DNA of 64,000 bases from Amaricoccus solimangrovi (GTDB lineage Bacteria; Pseudomonadota; Alphaproteobacteria; Rhodobacterales; Rhodobacteraceae). The notes beneath the pieces are model-generated. The model searched no databases and was not told where the DNA came from. It saw nothing but the letters and a program-made list of their open reading frames with translations. Shown here in pieces: positions 55,732-63,863 of this stretch. Location: NCBI RefSeq assembly GCF_006385685.1, contig NZ_VFRP01000007.1:151984-215983 (forward strand). Direction: 5' to 3'. The translations under genes and the position numbers were made by a program. Positions within the stretch are counted from its first letter, which is position 1. Each line of letters begins with the position of its first letter.

Positions 55732-56196
55732 TCAAGCCTCGGCCGGTTCCGGCTTCGCCTCGATCGCGCCGCGGGCGCCGATCTCGATCCGGCGCGGCTT
55801 CAGCGCCTCGGGCACCTCGCGCACGAGGTCGATGTGCAGCAGGCCGTTCTCGGTCGTCGCCGCGCTCGCGCGCACATGGTCGGCGAGCTGGAAGCGCCGT
55901 TCGAAGGCGCGGGTGGCGATGCCGCGGTGCAGGTAGTTCCGCTTCTGATCGGCCTCGGCCTCGGTCTTGCGGCCGGTCACGAAGAGCTGGCCCTCGCGCG
56001 CCTCGACATTGAGTTCGTCATCGGCGAATCCGGCCACCGCGATGGTGATGCGGTAGGCGTTCTCGCCGGTCTTCTCGATGTTGTAGGGCGGATAGCTCGC
56101 CTGGCCCTCGGCGACCGAGACCTGCTCGAGGATATTGGCGAGACGGTCGAAGCCGACGGTCGAGCGATAGAGCGGGGAAAGATCAAAGTGACGCAT
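55732..56196 (-). CDS. hspA: Small heat shock protein (Hsp20/IbpA family)
   Basis: A 154-residue alpha-crystallin-domain chaperone that holds unfolding proteins. MRHFDLSPLYRSTVGFDRLAN is the IbpA-like N-terminus. The alpha-crystallin domain (about 38-130) includes YRITIAVAGFADDELNV, LFVTGRK, YLHRGIATRAFERRFQLADHV and NGLLHIDLVREVPE. The C-terminus has PRRIEI, an I-x-I-like oligomerisation motif. The Shine-Dalgarno sequence GGAGG is sequestered in a short hairpin, and a heat-shock-like promoter lies upstream. Confidence 0.95.
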   Translation of the reverse strand: MRHFDLSPLYRSTVGFDRLANILEQVSVAEGQASYPPYNIEKTGENAYRITIAVAGFADDELNVEAREGQLFVTGRKTEAEADQKRNYLHRGIATRAFERRFQLADHVRASAATTENGLLHIDLVREVPEALKPRRIEIGARGAIEAKPEPAEA

Positions 56197-56203
56197 GATG
56201 CAT

Positions 56204-56216
56204 CCTCCATTGGAAG
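56204..56216 (-). promoter_or_regulatory. Possible RNA thermometer hairpin in the hsp20 leader
   Basis: In the transcript, CUUCC pairs with the entire Shine-Dalgarno sequence GGAGG around an AAU triloop (five pairs, one of them U-G), 7 nt before the AUG. A weak stem masking exactly the ribosome-binding site of a small heat shock gene is the design of simple RNA thermometers and the last hairpin of ROSE elements. Confidence 0.5.
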
Positions 56217-56300
56217 CGATACAGTCGTTGCGGACCCTCGCGACTGGACGGGTCCTGAGGTCTTCTGATCCGGCCCGTTACCCGGCGCCGGATGAGACTG

Positions 56301-56329
56301 AGTTGGGAAAACCCCGCGGCGGTTTCAAG
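56301..56329 (-). promoter_or_regulatory. Candidate sigma-32 (RpoH) promoter for hsp20
   Basis: CTTG (within CCCTTGAAA) is followed after 18 nt by CCCAACT. The alphaproteobacterial RpoH consensus is roughly CTTG-N17/18-CYTATNT; the -35 fits well, the -10 partly. It would give a leader of about 95 nt. Confidence 0.4.
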
Positions 56330-56348
56330 GGCCTCCGGGCCCTGGCGC

Positions 56349-57140
56349 TCACTTCTTCTTGCGTTTCGCGCGCGCGGCGTCCTGCTCGGCCACGCTCGTC
56401 ACCGGCTGGGCGGCGAGGGCGGCGCGGAGCGCGTCCATCCGGGGCGGCGCGATCACCGTCAGCGCGATGTCGCGCCCGGCCCGGTCGCGCGCCATCGCCG
56501 AGACGACGGCCACCACCTGGCGCCGGCCCGGCGCCCCGGCGAGGACCGGCGCGCCGGAGACGCCGGAATTGATCCCGCAGGCGAGCAGCGCCACGCCGCG
56601 CGTGACCGAGCGCGGCGCGCAGGGCCCCTCGATCGACGGCGCGTAGGGCCGGTCCTTCGCATAGGAGACGATCGTCCCGCCCCGCTCCCCGCCCGAGGCG
56701 GCGACGCGAAGCGGCGCGGCGGCGGAGCGTGGCACCGGCCGCTCGAGTTCGAGGAGCGCCATGTCCTTCGAGACGTCGCCGAGATTGGCCGCCGCCGTGA
56801 AGTCGAAGCCGGGCAGCGTCGCCATCCGCGTCACGCGGCGGTCGGCGACATGGCCGTCGCGGTAGACGCCCGCGACGAAGGTGAACCCGTGCAGCCGCGC
56901 GAGGCGCTTCGTGATCGGGCTGTAGAGGCAATGCGCCGCCGTCAGAACATGGGTCGGGTCGATGAGCGTCGCGGTGCAGAAGCGCGAGCCGTAGACGTTG
57001 AGCCGTCCGACGGCGCGGAATTCGGCGGCGTCGGTATGCGAGAGCAGTCGCCGGTCGTCGGCCCCCGCCGGCGCCCCCGCCGATGCGCCCGCGGCGAGGC
57101 CGAGCAGCGCCGCGAGCAGGAGGCGCCGCGCCGGGTTCAC
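56349..57140 (-). CDS. Secreted trypsin-like serine protease
   Basis: A 263-residue protein: GTG start, signal peptide (RRLLLAALLGLAAGASAGAP), then a chymotrypsin-fold domain with catalytic H70 (VLTAAHC), D126 (KDMALLELE) and S195 (NSGVSGAP). Cysteines near C55/C71 and C174/C188 suit disulfides. It ends in a basic tail ARAKRKKK. It belongs to the V8/HtrA-like single-domain proteases without PDZ. Its start overlaps the glcF stop in the sequence GTGA, so it is translationally coupled to the glycolate oxidase genes. Confidence 0.85.
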   Translation of the reverse strand: MNPARRLLLAALLGLAAGASAGAPAGADDRRLLSHTDAAEFRAVGRLNVYGSRFCTATLIDPTHVLTAAHCLYSPITKRLARLHGFTFVAGVYRDGHVADRRVTRMATLPGFDFTAAANLGDVSKDMALLELERPVPRSAAAPLRVAASGGERGGTIVSYAKDRPYAPSIEGPCAPRSVTRGVALLACGINSGVSGAPVLAGAPGRRQVVAVVSAMARDRAGRDIALTVIAPPRMDALRAALAAQPVTSVAEQDAARAKRKKK

Positions 57141-58426
57141 GCGCGGTCCGCGAGCGCCCGGGGCTTCGGCCCGCCGGTCGCCCAGTCGAGCAGTTCGGCG
57201 GTATGGACCACTGGCACGTCGATGCCGCTCGCGATCTGCGTCATGCAGCCGAGATTGCCCGCCGCGATCACCTGCGGGCCGAGTTCGGCCAGCGTCTCCA
57301 CCTTCCGGTCGCGCAGCTTGCCGGCGATCTCGGGCTGGATAAGGTTGTAGGTCCCGGCCGAGCCGCAGCAGAGATGGCTGTCGCGCGGCTCCACCACCTC
57401 GAAACCGGCCGCGCGCAGCAGCGCCTTCGGCTGCTCCCGGACCCGCTGCCCGTGCTGGAGCGAGCAGGCGGCGTGATAGGCGACGCGCAGCCCCGGCGCG
57501 CCGCCGGGCTCGCGCAGGCCGAGCGTGGTCATCACCTCGGTCAGATCCTTCGCCCGCTCCGCCACGACCCGCGCCGCCGCCTCCTCCGGCTCGCGCGCGA
57601 AGAGATGGCCGTAGTCCTTGACCACCGTGCCGCAGCCGCTCGTGTTGACGACGATCGCGTCGAGTCCCTCGCCCGCGATCTCGCGCGTCCAGGCGGCGAT
57701 GTTCTCCCGCGCCGAGGCCCGCGCCTCCTCCTCGCGCCCCATGTGATGGGTGAGCGCCCCGCAACAGCCCATGCCCTCGGCGATCACCACCTCGACGCCG
57801 TGGCGCGTCAGAAGCCGGATCGTCGCCGCGTTGATGCCGGGATCGAGCACCCGCTGCGCGCAGCCGGTCAAGAGCGCCACGCGCATCCGCCGCTCGCCCT
57901 CCGCCGGAATGACGCGGGGGCCGTCGTCGCCCTTCGCCGGCACCTCGGCGGGGGCGAGGTCGAGCATCGCGCGGAGCCGCCCCGGCAGCGCCCCGGCGAA
58001 GGGCCGGCCGAGCCGCGCGAGCCGGAGCGCGGCGCGGAACCGCTCGGGATGGGGCAGCAGGAAGGCGAGCAGGTCGCGCGTCCGCCGCTCGGCCCAGGGG
58101 CGCTTGTAGGTGCGCTCGATATGGACGCGGGCATGATCGACGAGATGCATGTAGTCGACGCCCGAGGGGCAGGTCGTCATGCAGGAGAGGCAGGAGAGGC
58201 AGCGGTCGATATGCTTGACCGTCTTCTCGTCCGCCGGCCGCCCGGCCTCGAGCATGTCCTTGATGAGATAGATCCGGCCGCGCGGAGAATCGAGTTCGTC
58301 GCCCAGCACCTGATAGGTCGGGCAGGTCGCGGTGCAGAAGCCGCAATGCACGCAGGTCCGCAGGATCCCGTTCGCCTCGGCGGTCTCGGGATCGGCGAGC
58401 TGTTCTTCGGAGAAATTGGTACGCAT
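57137..58426 (-). CDS. glcF: Glycolate oxidase iron-sulfur subunit
   Basis: A 429-residue protein with two [4Fe-4S] motifs: C25, C28, C31, C35 (CVHCGFCTATCP) and C76, C79, C82, C86 (CLSCLSCMTTCP). Two CCG domains follow (GMGCCGALTHHMG and DSHLCCGSAGTYNL). It passes electrons from the GlcD/GlcE flavoprotein to the respiratory chain as glycolate is oxidised to glyoxylate. It starts 1 bp after the glcE stop and is the third gene of glcDEF. Confidence 0.96.
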   Translation of the reverse strand: MRTNFSEEQLADPETAEANGILRTCVHCGFCTATCPTYQVLGDELDSPRGRIYLIKDMLEAGRPADEKTVKHIDRCLSCLSCMTTCPSGVDYMHLVDHARVHIERTYKRPWAERRTRDLLAFLLPHPERFRAALRLARLGRPFAGALPGRLRAMLDLAPAEVPAKGDDGPRVIPAEGERRMRVALLTGCAQRVLDPGINAATIRLLTRHGVEVVIAEGMGCCGALTHHMGREEEARASARENIAAWTREIAGEGLDAIVVNTSGCGTVVKDYGHLFAREPEEAAARVVAERAKDLTEVMTTLGLREPGGAPGLRVAYHAACSLQHGQRVREQPKALLRAAGFEVVEPRDSHLCCGSAGTYNLIQPEIAGKLRDRKVETLAELGPQVIAAGNLGCMTQIASGIDVPVVHTAELLDWATGGPKPRALADRA

Positions 58427-58427
58427 C

Positions 58428-59579
58428 TCAGACCAGCGCCGGCGCCGGGACCATCCGCCCCGGGTTCAGCACTCCTTTCGGATCGAATTTCGCACGGAGC
58501 CCGGCGGAGAGCGCCGCGATCGGGGCGGGTTCGGGGTGGAACACGCCGTGGCGCGCCTTCGCCTCTTCCGAGGCGCGGATGAGCGTCGCATGGCCGGAGA
58601 TCCCCGCCATCGCGGCGCGCATGTCGAGCCCCTCGTCCGCGAGCACGGTGAGAAGCCCGCCGGCCCAGTCGTAGACCACCGCCTCGGCCCCCGCCGCGCC
58701 GAGCCGCGCGCCGAGCGCCGGCCCGTCGGAGGGTTTGACCGAGATCCGCCAGACCGCGCCCGGCCGCCCGGCGAAGAGCGTCATGTCGCGCAGCGCCGCC
58801 CAGTCGCCCGGCCCCTCGACCACGCGGGCCGGGCCGAATTCCGCGAGCGCGCGGGTGAGCCCGGCGATCCGGTGCGAGACCGCGCCCTCGAAACCCTCGA
58901 GCCGCAGCAGCGTGACCGGTCCCGGCCCGAGGCCCGCCGGCGCGTGCGCGGCCCCGGTCACGTCGTAGGGCGCGCCCATCGCCACCGCCATCGCCCGGCC
59001 CGCCGCCTCCGGCGCCAGCCCGTCGAGCACCACCGTCGCGACGCGGTGCGACACCGGCAGCAGCTTGAAGGCGACCTCGGTCAGCACGCCGAGCGTGCCG
59101 TGCGCGCCGGCGACGAGTTTCACGAGATCGAGGCCGGTGACGTTCTTCATCACCCGGCCGCCGTTCTTGACGATCGTCCCGGTCCCGTCGACGAAGCGCA
59201 CGCCGATCAGGCTGTCGCGGCAGGCGCCGGCCTGGATCCGGCGCGGACCGGAGGCGTTGACGGCGACCATGCCGCCCAGCGTCGGCGCCCCGTTCGCGCC
59301 GGTGAGCGCGCGCCCGTCCCAGGGTTCGAAGGGCAGCCGCTGCCCCTCGGCGGCGAGCGCGGCCTCGACCTCGGCGAGCGGCGTTCCGGCCCGCGCGACC
59401 AGCGTCAGCGCGCCCGGCTCGTAGAGCGTGATCCCGCTCAGGCCCGACAGCGCGAGCGGCGTTCCCCGGACCGCGTGGCCGATCCCGCGCGTGCCCCCGC
59501 CCCGGATCTCCAGCGGCTCGCCCCGCGCGGCGGCGGCGCGCACCGCCTCGGCCACGTCGGCCTCGTCCCTCGGTGTCAT
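58428..59579 (-). CDS. glcE: Glycolate oxidase FAD-binding subunit GlcE
   Basis: A 383-residue FAD-linked oxidase subunit with a PCMH-type FAD domain in short form: PLEIRGGGTRGIGHAVRG, TLVARAGTPLAEVEAALA, TLGGMVAVNASGPRRIQAGA, DSLIGVRFVDGTG and KNVTGLDLVKLVAGAHGTLG. It ends in KFDPKGVLNPGRMVP, the usual end of the family. It works in complex with GlcD and GlcF. The start lies 2 bp after the glcD stop. Confidence 0.95.
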   Translation of the reverse strand: MTPRDEADVAEAVRAAAARGEPLEIRGGGTRGIGHAVRGTPLALSGLSGITLYEPGALTLVARAGTPLAEVEAALAAEGQRLPFEPWDGRALTGANGAPTLGGMVAVNASGPRRIQAGACRDSLIGVRFVDGTGTIVKNGGRVMKNVTGLDLVKLVAGAHGTLGVLTEVAFKLLPVSHRVATVVLDGLAPEAAGRAMAVAMGAPYDVTGAAHAPAGLGPGPVTLLRLEGFEGAVSHRIAGLTRALAEFGPARVVEGPGDWAALRDMTLFAGRPGAVWRISVKPSDGPALGARLGAAGAEAVVYDWAGGLLTVLADEGLDMRAAMAGISGHATLIRASEEAKARHGVFHPEPAPIAALSAGLRAKFDPKGVLNPGRMVPAPALV

Positions 59580-59581
59580 GC

Positions 59582-61015
59582 TCACGCCGCCCTCCGGCCT
59601 TCGCTCGCCGGCAGCGGAAAGACCTTCGCCGGGTTGAGCAGCCAGCGCGGATCGAACACGTCCTTGACGCGCAGCTGCGCCTCCAGATCCTCGCGGGCGA
59701 ACTGCACGTCCATCAGGTCGCGCTTCTCGACGCCCACGCCATGCTCGCCGGTCAGGCAGCCGCCGACCTCGACGCAGAGCCGCAGGATGTCGGAGCCGAG
59801 ATCCTCGGCCTTCTCCAGATCGCCGGGCTTGTTGGCATCGTAGAGGATGAGCGGATGCATGTTGCCGTCGCCGGCGTGAAAGACATTGGCGACGGCGAGC
59901 CCGTAGCTCTCGGTCAGCTCCCCGATCCGGCGCAGCACGTGGGGGAGTTCGCCGACCGGGATCGTTCCGTCGAGGCAGATGTAGTCGGCGATCTGCCCCA
60001 TCGCGCCGAAGGCGGATTTGCGCCCCTTCCAGATCAGCGCGGATTCCTCGGCCGAGCGGCTCTCGCGCACCACCTCGGGCGCGTGGCGCTCCGCGACGGC
60101 GAGGATCTTTTCGAGCTGCTCGGCGATCTCGGCCTCCGAACCCTCGACCTCGACGATCAGCAGCGCCTCGACATCCGGATAGCCCGCGTGGGCGAAATCC
60201 TCGCAGGCGCGGATGCAGGGGCGGTCCATGAATTCGATCGCGACGGGCAGCACGCCCGCGCGGATGATGTCGGCGACGCAGGCGCCCGCCACCTCGTTCG
60301 AGCCGAAGCCCATCAGCACCGGCCGCGCCCCCTCGGGCTTGCGCAGGATCCGGAGCGTCGCCTCGGTCACGATGCCGAGCTGCCCCTCCGAGCCGCAGAT
60401 GACGCCGAGCAGGTCGAGCCCCGGCGCGTCGAGATGCGCGCCGCCGATCTCGACCACGGTGCCGTCCATCAGCACCATGGTGACGCCCAGGAGGTTGTTC
60501 GTCGTCACCCCGTACTTGAGGCAGTGCGCGCCGCCCGAGTTCATGCCGATGTTGCCCGCGATCGCGCAGGCGAGCTGGCTCGACGGGTCGGGCGCGTAGA
60601 AGAAGTCGAGCCCCTCGACCGCGCCGGTGACCGAGAGGTTGGTGCGGCCGGTCTCGACGCGGATGAAGCGGTTCGCGGTGTCGATCTCGAGCACCCGGTT
60701 CATGCGCGAGACGCCGAGCACCACGCAATCCTCGGTCGGCAGCGACCCGCCGGCGAGGCTGGTCCCGGCGCCGCGGGGCACGACCTTCACCCCCTCCTCG
60801 GAACAGGCGCGCATCACGCGCGCGACCTCGGCGGTGGAGGCGGGCAGCACCACGGCGAGCGGCGGGCAGCGATAGGCGGTCAGCGCGTCGCATTCATAGG
60901 CGCGCACTTCCTCGGGCGCGTCGATCACCAGCGCGTCCGGCGCGGCCTCCCTCAGCCGCGCGACGATCGCGGCCTTCCGGGCGATCACCCCCGGATCCGG
61001 TTCCGGCATGCGCAT
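59582..61015 (-). CDS. glcD: Glycolate oxidase subunit GlcD
   Basis: A 477-residue FAD-linked oxidase catalysing glycolate (or D-lactate-like 2-hydroxy acid) oxidation. The FAD domain shows VVPRGAGTSLAGGSLP, FFYAPDPSSQLACAIAGNIG, NSGGAHCLKYGVTTNNLLG and GSEGQLGIVTEATLRI. The C-terminal cap shows VFHAGDGNMHPLILYD and GEHGVGVEKR. The MRMPEPDPG start has a GGGAG site 8 nt upstream; the longer frame upstream is not conserved-looking. It is the first gene of glcDEF-protease. The 254-bp gap upstream shows no clear promoter. Confidence 0.95.
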   Translation of the reverse strand: MRMPEPDPGVIARKAAIVARLREAAPDALVIDAPEEVRAYECDALTAYRCPPLAVVLPASTAEVARVMRACSEEGVKVVPRGAGTSLAGGSLPTEDCVVLGVSRMNRVLEIDTANRFIRVETGRTNLSVTGAVEGLDFFYAPDPSSQLACAIAGNIGMNSGGAHCLKYGVTTNNLLGVTMVLMDGTVVEIGGAHLDAPGLDLLGVICGSEGQLGIVTEATLRILRKPEGARPVLMGFGSNEVAGACVADIIRAGVLPVAIEFMDRPCIRACEDFAHAGYPDVEALLIVEVEGSEAEIAEQLEKILAVAERHAPEVVRESRSAEESALIWKGRKSAFGAMGQIADYICLDGTIPVGELPHVLRRIGELTESYGLAVANVFHAGDGNMHPLILYDANKPGDLEKAEDLGSDILRLCVEVGGCLTGEHGVGVEKRDLMDVQFAREDLEAQLRVKDVFDPRWLLNPAKVFPLPASEGRRAA

Positions 61016-61269
61016 GGCTGGTCTCCCTCGATGCGTCCGCGCGACGGCGTCTTTCGCGGGCAACATAAGCCCGCCGCCGGGCAGTTCCAACCCCGCCTCA
61101 GCCGCCCCGGCGGCGGCGCGCCGTCGCGGGGCGCCCGGGGCGGCTGCTCCCTGCCGGGCGCGGCGGTTCCGCGTTTCAGCCGGGATGACGTCTAGGCGGT
61201 ACGGATCAGGCGCACCAGGCGGCGCGGACGGCTGAGCGGTGGTTGTGAGGTGGTGCTGGCGGGACGGGA

Positions 61270-62199
61270 CTAAGTAGCGGTGTTGTGAAAGCGTGTTTGC
61301 GTCCAGCGGCACTGCCCCGTCTCGGGGTTCCCTATCGCGCCACCACCACGAACAGGGTCGTCCATACGAGCGCAGAAGCGTGTTTCGTGGCTCGCCCCAA
61401 AAACATCAACGTAGGTGACGATGGCTGCCAAGAACATGGCATCATCCCCCCGATCAAAGCATTTGTCGTAGAGAGAGCGGTCGAGAAGCAGAATGCACTT
61501 GGCCTCCGTCGGGCTCCTGCCATTCGCCCCGATGGTCCCCAAGGCTTCTGGGGTTTGAAATGGGGCCTTGTCAAAGGATGTCATAACAAGGAAGTTTTCA
61601 TTCCCGTCGAAATACCAGTTTCTCGGTACAATCGCGGAAGCGCACAAAACACTGTAGGCTGGGGATTGCCCAGTGTTTTCCACGAAGATCTGGACACTTG
61701 GGAAGTCGTCGATTTTAACTCCGGACGGCAGACCAGGAGTTAGGGAAAGGTAGGCCCTAATTTGCGCTTGGCCAACATCTCGGGAAACTTCATTGGCGGC
61801 CTCGGCGGCTCGGACTGCTGCCCTGGTTTCCGTTAGCGTCGCGTGGACGTAGTAGATACCGCCTCCTGCTACTCCTGTCGTGATCACGCTCAGGCCAAGA
61901 AGCCAGAAAGTCCATCGAGCCATGCTTTCCTGAGCGTTCAGGTTGTACTCGGCGCGCTGATCTTCACGGGAGGATTCTATGGCTTCCGTCGCGCATTGGA
62001 GAAGAGCCGCGCGATCCATCCCGACGCAAGTGCGACCTATATATTCGTCGGTACGCTCGGCATAGCGGGTAGTGCGCTCTGTTTGCACGCGGTGGTCTGA
62101 CAGGAAGCCGGCGGTCCAAGCTCCAAACCCAACCACGACAAGGCAACATAGACCGAGCACCAGAGCTGCAACTGAACCATCCGAATTGCTGTCAGACAT
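61270..62199 (-). CDS. Membrane protein of unknown function, compositionally foreign
   Basis: A 309-residue protein with two hydrophobic segments (VAALVLGLCCLVVVGFGAW near residue 10 and FWLLGLSVITTGVAGGGIYY near 97). They enclose a charged loop with Tyr/Arg-rich coiled-coil character, and a second coil (LTETRAAVRAAEAANEVSRD) leads into a soluble C-terminal domain (AYLSLTPGL, VQIFVENTGQSPAYSV). This layout occurs in scattered hypothetical proteins of alphaproteobacteria; no function is known to me. The gene and flanks are clearly poorer in G and C than everything around it, suggesting recent acquisition. No integrase, tRNA or terminal repeats were found nearby. Confidence 0.8.
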   Translation of the reverse strand: MSDSNSDGSVAALVLGLCCLVVVGFGAWTAGFLSDHRVQTERTTRYAERTDEYIGRTCVGMDRAALLQCATEAIESSREDQRAEYNLNAQESMARWTFWLLGLSVITTGVAGGGIYYVHATLTETRAAVRAAEAANEVSRDVGQAQIRAYLSLTPGLPSGVKIDDFPSVQIFVENTGQSPAYSVLCASAIVPRNWYFDGNENFLVMTSFDKAPFQTPEALGTIGANGRSPTEAKCILLLDRSLYDKCFDRGDDAMFLAAIVTYVDVFGASHETRFCARMDDPVRGGGAIGNPETGQCRWTQTRFHNTAT

Positions 62200-62546
62200 T
62201 ACAGCAGGAACCCCGCAGTGAATTTCTCTCAGCTCACTTTGTTTCGCAGATTCCGCTCATTGTCATCGATTCCTGTATCCGCCAGCGTCTCGACAAGCTA
62301 CGCACAGGTGATCCCACGTCGCGCCCACACTTCCTCATCTCCGTAGCGGCTCGCACGCTCTCAACAAGATCTACGCGGCTGGCGAGGAGGCGGCCTTGCC
62401 CGCCTTGTACAAGCTGCGCTGGGGGGCGAGGCGAACCGTCCGCGCTGCGTCCCCTTTGACACCCACACCATCGCCTCCCGCCCTGTGTTCAAGTGCAAGA
62501 GCGCGGCCATGGATCTGCTCGCCGGACGCCGCCCCGCGATCCCGCC
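62200..62546. other. Intergenic region of mixed composition, no gene recognised
   Basis: About 350 bp between the foreign-looking gene and pcaB. The part nearest the foreign gene (to about 62330) keeps the lower GC content, then composition returns to the local norm. Open frames here are short and lack ribosome-binding sites. No tRNA, terminator or repeat was recognised; it probably holds the promoter of the foreign gene and the right border of the acquired segment. Confidence 0.5.
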
Positions 62547-63863
62547 CTATCCCCGCGCGCGGGCGAGGAAGGCGTCGACGATGGCGCCGGCGTCGCCGGT
62601 CTGGGTGGCGGGGTCGAGCACGGCGGGCCAGTCGATCCCGGGCGTGGCGGGCAGCGCCTCGGCGAGCGTGCCGCCCTGATCGCGCACCCGGGCGACCGCG
62701 GCCTTCACGAGCGCGGCGGCCTCGGGGCGCGGCATCCGGGCGGCGAGCGCGAAGGTCGCCGCCTCGGCCATCATGAGCCCGCCGTCGGCCATCAGCGCGC
62801 GCGCCATCCGCGCGGGATCGGCGCGGAGGCTCGTCGCGAGATCCGCGGCGATCCGGAGCCCCGCCCCGGCGGCGGCGGCGAGCGCGGGAAGCGCGAACCA
62901 TTCGAGCGGCCAGGCCGCGCCGTCGCGTTCCTGCGCGCCGGGCATCGCCGCGTAGAGCGCGCCGACCTGGCTTCCCGCGACGCGGGCGAGCGTCACCAGC
63001 GCCTCGGCCGAGACCGGGTTCGACTTCTGCGGCATGGTCGAGGAGCCGCCGCCGGCGCCGGCGCGGACCTCGCCCACCTCCGACTGGCCGAGCAGGATCA
63101 GGTCGGTCCCGATCTTGCCGAGCGAGCCCGAGACGAGCGCGAGGAAGGCGCCGAATTCCGCCATGGCGGCGCGGTCAGCGTGCCACGGGATTTCCGAGGG
63201 TTCGAGCCCGAGTCCGGCGGCGAGCGCGCGCATCACCTCCGGCCCCCGCCCCGCGAGCGCCGCGTTGGTGCCCGAGGCGCCGGCGAGCGAGACGCGGAGC
63301 AGCCGGGGCCGAAGCTCGGCGAGGCGTTCGCGATGGGTGAGGAGCGGCGCGGCCCAGACGGCGATCTTGGCGCCGAGCGTCGTCGGCGTCGCGATCTGGT
63401 TGCGCGTGCGCGCGGCCATCACCGTGCCGCGATGGCGCGCCGCCTGGTCCGCGAAGGCCGCGATCAGCGTGGCGAGGCGGGCGTCGACGAGGTCGCAGAG
63501 GTCGCGGAGGCGCAGCGCGAGCCCGGTATCGACGATGTCCTGGCTCGTCGCGCCCCAGTGGAGCCAGGCGCCATGCTCCTTCGGGAGCGCGGCGCGGAAG
63601 CCCGCGACGAGGGCGGGGACCGGAACCCCCGCCTCCGCCATGCCCTCCCCGATCGCCTCGGGATCGAGCGTCACCGTCTCCGCCGCCCCGGCGATCGCGC
63701 GCGCGCTCTCCGCCGGGATGATCCCGAGCGCCCCCTCGGCGGCGGCGAGCGCGCCTTCGACGCGGAGCATCGCGCGCAGCGCCGCCCCGGTCGCGAAGAG
63801 CGCCGCGACCTCCGGATCGCCGTAGAGCCGCGCGGTCAGCGGATCGTCGAAGGGCGAGAACAT
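62547..63863 (-). CDS. pcaB: 3-carboxy-cis,cis-muconate cycloisomerase
   Basis: A 438-residue member of the fumarase/aspartase superfamily, converting 3-carboxy-cis,cis-muconate to 4-carboxymuconolactone in the protocatechuate branch of the beta-ketoadipate pathway. It shows HWGATSQDIVDTGLALRLRD, RTRNQIATPTTLG and the superfamily signature GSSTMPQKSNP around M277. Choice of PcaB over adenylosuccinate lyase or argininosuccinate lyase rests on the short C-terminal domain and overall pattern. The start overlaps the upstream gene stop by 1 bp (TGATG). Confidence 0.88.
   Translation of the reverse strand: MFSPFDDPLTARLYGDPEVAALFATGAALRAMLRVEGALAAAEGALGIIPAESARAIAGAAETVTLDPEAIGEGMAEAGVPVPALVAGFRAALPKEHGAWLHWGATSQDIVDTGLALRLRDLCDLVDARLATLIAAFADQAARHRGTVMAARTRNQIATPTTLGAKIAVWAAPLLTHRERLAELRPRLLRVSLAGASGTNAALAGRGPEVMRALAAGLGLEPSEIPWHADRAAMAEFGAFLALVSGSLGKIGTDLILLGQSEVGEVRAGAGGGSSTMPQKSNPVSAEALVTLARVAGSQVGALYAAMPGAQERDGAAWPLEWFALPALAAAAGAGLRIAADLATSLRADPARMARALMADGGLMMAEAATFALAARMPRPEAAALVKAAVARVRDQGGTLAEALPATPGIDWPAVLDPATQTGDAGAIVDAFLARARG

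Noticed and set aside
61016..62546. Genomic island or prophage remnant with attachment sites
   Set aside because: Only one gene shows foreign composition; no integrase, tRNA, direct repeat or transposase was seen at the borders.
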